Positions 60,034-64,000 of a stretch of DNA of 64,000 nucleotides are shown here, piece after piece. The stretch is from NCBI GenBank assembly GCA_035623985.1, contig DASPSJ010000043.1:1-64000 (forward strand). The letters run 5' to 3'. The position numbers and the translations under genes are program-made. How positions within the stretch are numbered: position 1 is the first letter of the stretch; each line of letters starts with the position of its first letter. The DNA comes from DAHUYF01 sp035623985 (GTDB lineage: Bacteria > Pseudomonadota > Alphaproteobacteria > ATCC43930 > CGMCC-115725). The notes beneath the pieces were generated by a model. The model saw only the letters and a program-made list of their open reading frames with translations, did not search any database and was not told the origin of the DNA.

Positions 60034-61881
60034 TCATTCGCCTTTCAGACGTACCTCGGGAAAGTACAGTCCGAGCGATCGCCGGTCCCACCATAGGCCC
60101 TTCGCCTTCTCCTCGCCGCCGGCATAGGTGTAGTCGTAGAATTGCGCGCGCACATAGGTGGGCGGCTTGTCCGGAAAAGGATTCTTCTCCAGCAGCGACG
60201 TCACCGCGGGCTCATTCTCCAGCAAGCGTTGGAGCAAGCGCGAGAACCATTGCAGGCGCCAGGGATTGTCGAGCGCCGCGAACCACATCTGCCAATCGAG
60301 GCGAGGCTGATGCGGGATGTTCCAGCGCGGGCGGCGCGCGACGTCGCCGGGCTTGTAGCGGAACTGGTACTCGCGCCATTGAACGCCGTCATCGGAACCC
60401 TCGATGACGATTTCGCGGCGCTTCGTGGTCATGACCGCGAAGAGGCCATAGGCGCCGACGATCTGCAGCGGTTCGATCAAGCCCACGACCGCCTGTGCCG
60501 CCGCCGGCGGCCGGCCGCCGAAACGCTCATCCATCCGCACCAAACTGCAGAGCACGAGCAGCAGCGCCATTGCGCCGGCGATGATCCTCGCCACCTCCCG
60601 CTTCGCCCGGCGGTGCGCGCGCGGCTGCGGCAGTCGGGCCAGGCGTCGCGGCACGATCCCGCGCAGCGCCGCGTCGTCGAACAGCGGCAGGCACAGCAGC
60701 ATGGTCTGGAGATTGAACCAGTTGTAATTCCCCGTGACGAGAATGCAGGCTTGCAGCAGCAGGAAGCCGCAGGCCGCGACAAGGCGCGGCCGGCGCGGAC
60801 AGAAGATCAGCAAGGGCAGAAAGAGCTCGATGAAAAACATGCCGCCGACGGCAAATTTCAGGAGGCCCTGCGGCAGCTCGGCGGCGTACCGCGCAAGCGG
60901 CGTGGGCAGCGGCTGGGTCAGGAAGTGATAGGAGAGCGCCGACAGGTTCCACCAGTTTGGATCGCCGCTCAACAGCTTGACAACGCCCGACATGAACATG
61001 AAACGAAAGAGCAGCCAGCGCAGCAGCCAGATGCCCGGCGCCGTAGCGACGCTCAGCAGCAGCGCGATGAAGCCGGTTTCCAGCAGGAAAATGTCCCACT
61101 GGAAACTCATGAACACCTGGCCGGCGTAAAACAGCGACAGGTAGAGCGCATAGAGCAGAATGAGGCTGAGGCGCGGCCAGAGATTGACGACCAGCAGCAC
61201 GGACAGCGCGGCCCCCGCCCAGCACGCGGCCAGGATGGCGACATCGCCGTCGTTCAACCAGAAAACCATCGGCATCAGGAAGAAACGCTCCGGCCCGACA
61301 CGGAAGGCGACGGCATCGACCAGCTCGGCCAGCGGCAGGATGCCGTGGCTGCCGATGAGCCCCTCGGCCTGAACGGCGAAGGAAACGAAAGCCGCGAGGT
61401 AGATGAGCCCGAACAGGCGCAGGAAGAGGAACGCCACGAGATCGTAGCGCGGCGGTTCGTGGTCCCTCCCCCACAGCAGCAGGCTGAGGCGGAAAAAGGC
61501 GGGGCGGTGCGCGGCGACGAAGGCGTAGGCCCGTTCCGAGACGAAGGCGAAACCCGGCAGATTCCGGTAGAGCGCGAGCCATAGTCCCTTGCCGGGCGCG
61601 TGGCTGAGCGTCAGGAAACTCGCCTCGGCGGCGCTGGCACGGCGCCCGTCAGGGGCGATGAATTGCACCGCCCGCTGAAACTCGGCCGGCGCGATCGCGG
61701 GGTATCGCGCCGTCACGTCCTGATACGGCTGGTAGTCGACGCAATCGCCGGTGAGCTTCTGCCAGTAGCGCGCCCAATAGCCGCAGAACCCGCAATCGCC
61801 GTCGTAGACGAGCAGCGGCCGCGGAGGGGCGGTGGGCGTCTCCGCGGCCTTGGCCGACCGATCTCCGGATGTCTGTTGCAC
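60034..61881 (-). CDS. DCC-domain/lipase maturation factor fusion membrane protein
   Basis: A 615-residue protein. Residues 20-140 form a DCC (DUF393) thiol-disulfide-like domain with YDGDCGFCGYWARYW. From about 150 follow eight or more membrane segments and the lipase maturation factor pattern: GSHGILPLAEL, FMSFQWDIFLLETGFIALLL, LLRWLLFRFMFMSGVVKLLSGDPNWWNLSALSYHF, GNYNWFNLQTMLLCLPLFDD and the soluble end RRPRWNIPHQPRLDWQMWFAAL. The two parts are usually separate genes. It may fold or modify exported lipases; no lipase is nearby. Confidence 0.88.
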   Translation of the reverse strand: MQQTSGDRSAKAAETPTAPPRPLLVYDGDCGFCGYWARYWQKLTGDCVDYQPYQDVTARYPAIAPAEFQRAVQFIAPDGRRASAAEASFLTLSHAPGKGLWLALYRNLPGFAFVSERAYAFVAAHRPAFFRLSLLLWGRDHEPPRYDLVAFLFLRLFGLIYLAAFVSFAVQAEGLIGSHGILPLAELVDAVAFRVGPERFFLMPMVFWLNDGDVAILAACWAGAALSVLLVVNLWPRLSLILLYALYLSLFYAGQVFMSFQWDIFLLETGFIALLLSVATAPGIWLLRWLLFRFMFMSGVVKLLSGDPNWWNLSALSYHFLTQPLPTPLARYAAELPQGLLKFAVGGMFFIELFLPLLIFCPRRPRLVAACGFLLLQACILVTGNYNWFNLQTMLLCLPLFDDAALRGIVPRRLARLPQPRAHRRAKREVARIIAGAMALLLVLCSLVRMDERFGGRPPAAAQAVVGLIEPLQIVGAYGLFAVMTTKRREIVIEGSDDGVQWREYQFRYKPGDVARRPRWNIPHQPRLDWQMWFAALDNPWRLQWFSRLLQRLLENEPAVTSLLEKNPFPDKPPTYVRAQFYDYTYAGGEEKAKGLWWDRRSLGLYFPEVRLKGE

Positions 61882-62040
61882 GACAGTGACGACGACTTGC
61901 GCCGAGCGGCGCCCCGGCGCCGATGATCCTGGGCCAGCCCGAGGGAACTGGCAACAGCGCGGGTTGGACGCTCGCCGGGCTCAAACGCGCGCCGGCATGA
62001 AAGCCCGCCATCCCCCTTGGCGCGCGCCTCCGCGACGGCG

Positions 62041-62667
62041 CTATTTCATGCCGGCGTAAAAATTCAGCAGCGCGTCGATGTCGGCCGCATTCAGCCGGTC
62101 GACCACCGGCTTCATCTTCGGGTCCACCTTGCGCGCGCCGGACCCGAAGTCCGCAAGCTGCTCCTTCAGATAAGGCGTCCATTGGCCGGCGAGAATGCCG
62201 GAATCGTCGTCGGCCAAGCTGCCGTTGTTGGAATGGCATTTCTCGCAATTTTGCTGGTGGATCTGCCGGCCCTTCGCCGCCAGCGCGGCGTCGGCGGGCT
62301 GGGAGGCGCGCACGAATTTCTGCTTCGCGAGATAGCCAGCGACCTGCTTGATGTCGGCATCGTCGAGGCTCCCGGCCATCGCGCACATGTCGGTCTTCGT
62401 CCCCTTCGTGTCGCCGGCCTTCATCTCGGTTACCGGACACGGCCGTTGCTTGTTCTTGAAGGCGCTTAGCTGGTCGGCGAGGTACGTCGCCGACATGCCG
62501 CCGTTGATCGGCACGCTCGGCTCGATGCTGGCGCCATCCTTGCCGTGACAACCGGCGCAGACCGCCATGAGGGCGTCGATGTCAGCGGCGCTTGCGCCGG
62601 GCGCCGGTACGAGACAGAGGATCGCTGCCGCGGTCATCAGCCCGAGCCTCGCCGGGTTGCGCATCAT
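62041..62667 (-). CDS. Cytochrome c4-like diheme cytochrome
   Basis: A 208-residue exported cytochrome with a signal peptide to AAGASA-like APGASAA near 28. Two heme sites are visible: CAGCH near 37 and CEKCH near 140. The repeat of two similar halves with YLADQLSAFKNKQRP and YLKEQLADFGSGARK is typical of cytochrome c4. It probably carries electrons to a terminal oxidase. ATG 62667 has GGGAG upstream; longer starts are doubtful. It is downstream of a second cytochrome and the hup genes on the same strand. Confidence 0.9.
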   Translation of the reverse strand: MMRNPARLGLMTAAAILCLVPAPGASAADIDALMAVCAGCHGKDGASIEPSVPINGGMSATYLADQLSAFKNKQRPCPVTEMKAGDTKGTKTDMCAMAGSLDDADIKQVAGYLAKQKFVRASQPADAALAAKGRQIHQQNCEKCHSNNGSLADDDSGILAGQWTPYLKEQLADFGSGARKVDPKMKPVVDRLNAADIDALLNFYAGMK

Positions 62668-62755
62668 TGTCGGTTCTCCCGATGCCATCGGTCGCCGAAA
62701 GAGCGCCGGGGTCTCCCCCGCCGGCGGCACGCCGGGATCGTGGATCATTGGGACT

Positions 62756-63154
62756 TCAGGGGTTTCCGAGCGTGTGAACATACGCCACCACTTCCCAGAT
62801 TTGCCGATCGCTGAACGTGGACCACGACGGCATCGCGGTTCCCGGCTTGCCGTCGCGGATGACGTGATACATCCGGGTTGCGCTTGCCTCTTCCGACCAG
62901 GGCGGCAGCGTGAGATTGGCGGGCGGCGGACTCATGCCTTCATGACGCTGGCCGCGGCCGTCGCCTTTTACGCCATGACAAATCGCGCAATTGGCGGAGA
63001 AGGTCTCGCCGCCCGCTTTCTGGGCCTCGCCCGACGTCATCATCCCGGCCGGCATCTTGGGCGAATCGGGTTTACATGCCGAAATGGCGAGCAAGATCGC
63101 GAGCAGCGCCGTGCCGGCCCGCGCCCTCGGTTTCGCGCACCATTCCGTAGCCAA
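62756..63154 (-). CDS. Cytochrome c lipoprotein
   Basis: A roughly 132-residue cytochrome. A lipoprotein signal (LLAILLAISAC) precedes KPDSPKMPAGMM, and CAICHG near residue 63 binds heme; a Met ligand is likely in GTAMPSWSTFSD. The best start is TTG 63154, which lies within the hupD 3' end; no ATG precedes the signal sequence in frame. Its overlap with hupD suggests a role in electron transfer from the hydrogenase, by context only. Confidence 0.8.
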   Translation of the reverse strand: MATEWCAKPRARAGTALLAILLAISACKPDSPKMPAGMMTSGEAQKAGGETFSANCAICHGVKGDGRGQRHEGMSPPPANLTLPPWSEEASATRMYHVIRDGKPGTAMPSWSTFSDRQIWEVVAYVHTLGNP

Positions 63155-63641
63155 GGCTCCGCACCTCTCGCACAATCGCGTCCACGAGCCGATCAAGCCT
63201 CGCTTCCACCGCGTCCGATCGCGCCAAACCCAGATCGATGGCCTCCGGCACGAGCCCCAACAGCGCAACGCTGGCCGGATAACGGTCGATGAGCCGCGCC
63301 GCGTCGAGAAGATCGGCCACCCCGACCTGATGGGGCGACAGGCGTTCCCGGACGGCGTCCATGACCTCGGCTCCGTCGAGCCGGACCAGAGTTCCCGGCG
63401 GGCCTTCGGCACGAACGGCGTCGACGAGTATTACGTGATCGGACTCTGCCAGCAATCCCAAAAGCGACAGGCCAAGCGTTCCCCCGTCTTCCAGCCGCAC
63501 GCCCGGCGGAATGCGATAATCGCGCGCCAGGCGAGCGACCGCGGCGGCGCCAAGTCCGTCATCGCCGAGCAAGACGTTGCCGAGCGCGAGGACGAGGAGG
63601 CCGCTTGTCTTTCCCGGGGGCTCTCGTCCGGCGTCGCTCAC
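63072..63641 (-). CDS. hupD: [NiFe]-hydrogenase maturation protease
   Basis: A 189-residue endopeptidase that removes the C-terminal tail of the hydrogenase large subunit after nickel insertion. LALGNVLLGDDGLGAAAVARL near 20, DHVILVDAVRAEGPPGTLVRLDG near 65-85 and LSPHQVGVADLL near 105 carry the nickel-sensing Asp and His. The first ligand is Asp, not Glu, as in several families. GTG 63641 overlaps the stop of hupC (GTGA). Its partner structural genes hupSL should lie upstream, beyond 64000. Confidence 0.9.
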   Translation of the reverse strand: MSDAGREPPGKTSGLLVLALGNVLLGDDGLGAAAVARLARDYRIPPGVRLEDGGTLGLSLLGLLAESDHVILVDAVRAEGPPGTLVRLDGAEVMDAVRERLSPHQVGVADLLDAARLIDRYPASVALLGLVPEAIDLGLARSDAVEARLDRLVDAIVREVRSLGYGMVRETEGAGRHGAARDLARHFGM

Positions 63642-64000
63642 CTTACGCCCGCTCTCCGCTTGGGCAGGAACTTGTAGCCGGAAAACATCGAATCGACGGT
63701 TCCGATGCGCTCGGTGAGCGAGGACAACAGGACGAAGTAGATGTGAGCCACCGCGAAGATCAGCAGGAACCACATGCCGATGTGATGGATCAGGCGCGCC
63801 ATTTGCAAGCCGTAAAACAGCGGCACCAAAAAGTCGAAGGCCCTGAACGGCGAGCCCGCCGCGGCAACGACCGTGTAGAGGGCGAGGCCGGTCGCGACCA
63901 TCACCACATAGACCACGAAGACCATGGCGTAAAATGCGCCCGCGAACGCGTTATGGCCCGGATAGGCCTCCGGATGCCTGCGGATGAAGGCGTAAAACAG
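63638..64000 (-). CDS. hupC: [NiFe]-hydrogenase b-type cytochrome subunit (partial, N-terminus outside window)
   Basis: The frame is open to the end of the window, so the N-terminus and about half the protein are missing. Visible are YAFIRRHPEAYPGHNAFAGAFYAMVFVVYVVMVATGLALY and the heme-binding ARLIHHIGMWFLLIFAVAHIYFVLLSSLTE, the third and fourth membrane segments. It anchors the uptake hydrogenase and passes electrons to quinone. It ends GYKFLPKRRAGVR with an overlap to hupD. Confidence 0.92.
   Translation of the reverse strand: MFYAFIRRHPEAYPGHNAFAGAFYAMVFVVYVVMVATGLALYTVVAAAGSPFRAFDFLVPLFYGLQMARLIHHIGMWFLLIFAVAHIYFVLLSSLTERIGTVDSMFSGYKFLPKRRAGVR

Overview
The window is a GC-rich chromosomal segment of a methylotrophic alphaproteobacterium. 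The evidence is a lanthanide-type PQQ methanol dehydrogenase (XoxF) with its cytochrome and XoxJ, the full tetrahydromethanopterin (H4MPT) formaldehyde-to-formate route (Fae, MtdB, Mch, FhcABCD), and a CheY-CheZ pair, Liv-type transporter, PagL and CENP-V/GFA proteins typical of soil Rhodospirillales or Hyphomicrobiales. I cannot name the genus from the sequence alone.

Layout. 1-2600 is accessory DNA: the tail of an IS66 element, a lower-GC gene cut by it, and a VapBC-type toxin-antitoxin pair lying between two copies of the 3' end of livF. 2601-7166 is a LivFGMHK amino-acid-type ABC importer on the minus strand. 7429-15923 holds unrelated single genes: proline iminopeptidase, PagL, CheY-CheZ, an XRE regulator, an OmpA lipoprotein, an amidohydrolase, a BNR propeller protein and small unknowns. 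15996-23723 is a LysR regulator divergent from a BMP-type ABC importer followed by AtzG-AtzE-HpxZ-like amidase genes, probably a nitrogen-compound utilisation operon. 23743-26386 has a GFA/CENP-V protein, a small secreted protein and a dihydropteroate synthase.

26396-59255 is a methanol oxidation island. It starts with a secreted pentapeptide-repeat protein and a five-gene operon (binding protein, YVTN propeller, ABC ATPase, ABC-2 permease, exported protein) that resembles the lanthanide-uptake lut genes. xoxF, xoxG, xoxJ and a CXXCW rhodanese-like gene follow on the minus strand. Next come fhcBADC with a pterin carbinolamine dehydratase gene, then mptG-mtdB-ATP-grasp-mch-ATP-grasp-CitG-like-fae on the plus strand. 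A second group makes or modifies the two archaeal-type cofactors: HisA-like, MfnD-like, MfnF-like, MfnB, DUF447, a DHPS-like protein, an HFCD flavoprotein, MfnE and FolB-like. The island ends with two unknown periplasmic proteins, a SoxYZ-like carrier, a lone pqqA, a quinoprotein-linked metallo-hydrolase, a DUF1194 protein and a second 263-residue pentapeptide protein.

In metabolic order: XoxF with XoxG oxidises methanol in the periplasm; Fae joins formaldehyde to H4MPT; MtdB, Mch and the Fhc complex (with methylofuran) take it to formate. The neighbouring genes supply H4MPT, methylofuran, PQQ handling and probably lanthanide. 59256-64000 holds a degraded SIMPL-domain fragment, a DCC-lipase maturation factor fusion, two c-type cytochromes and the end of a [NiFe]-hydrogenase operon (hupD, partial hupC), which hints at hydrogen oxidation as a second energy source. 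No tRNA, rRNA or CRISPR array was recognised.
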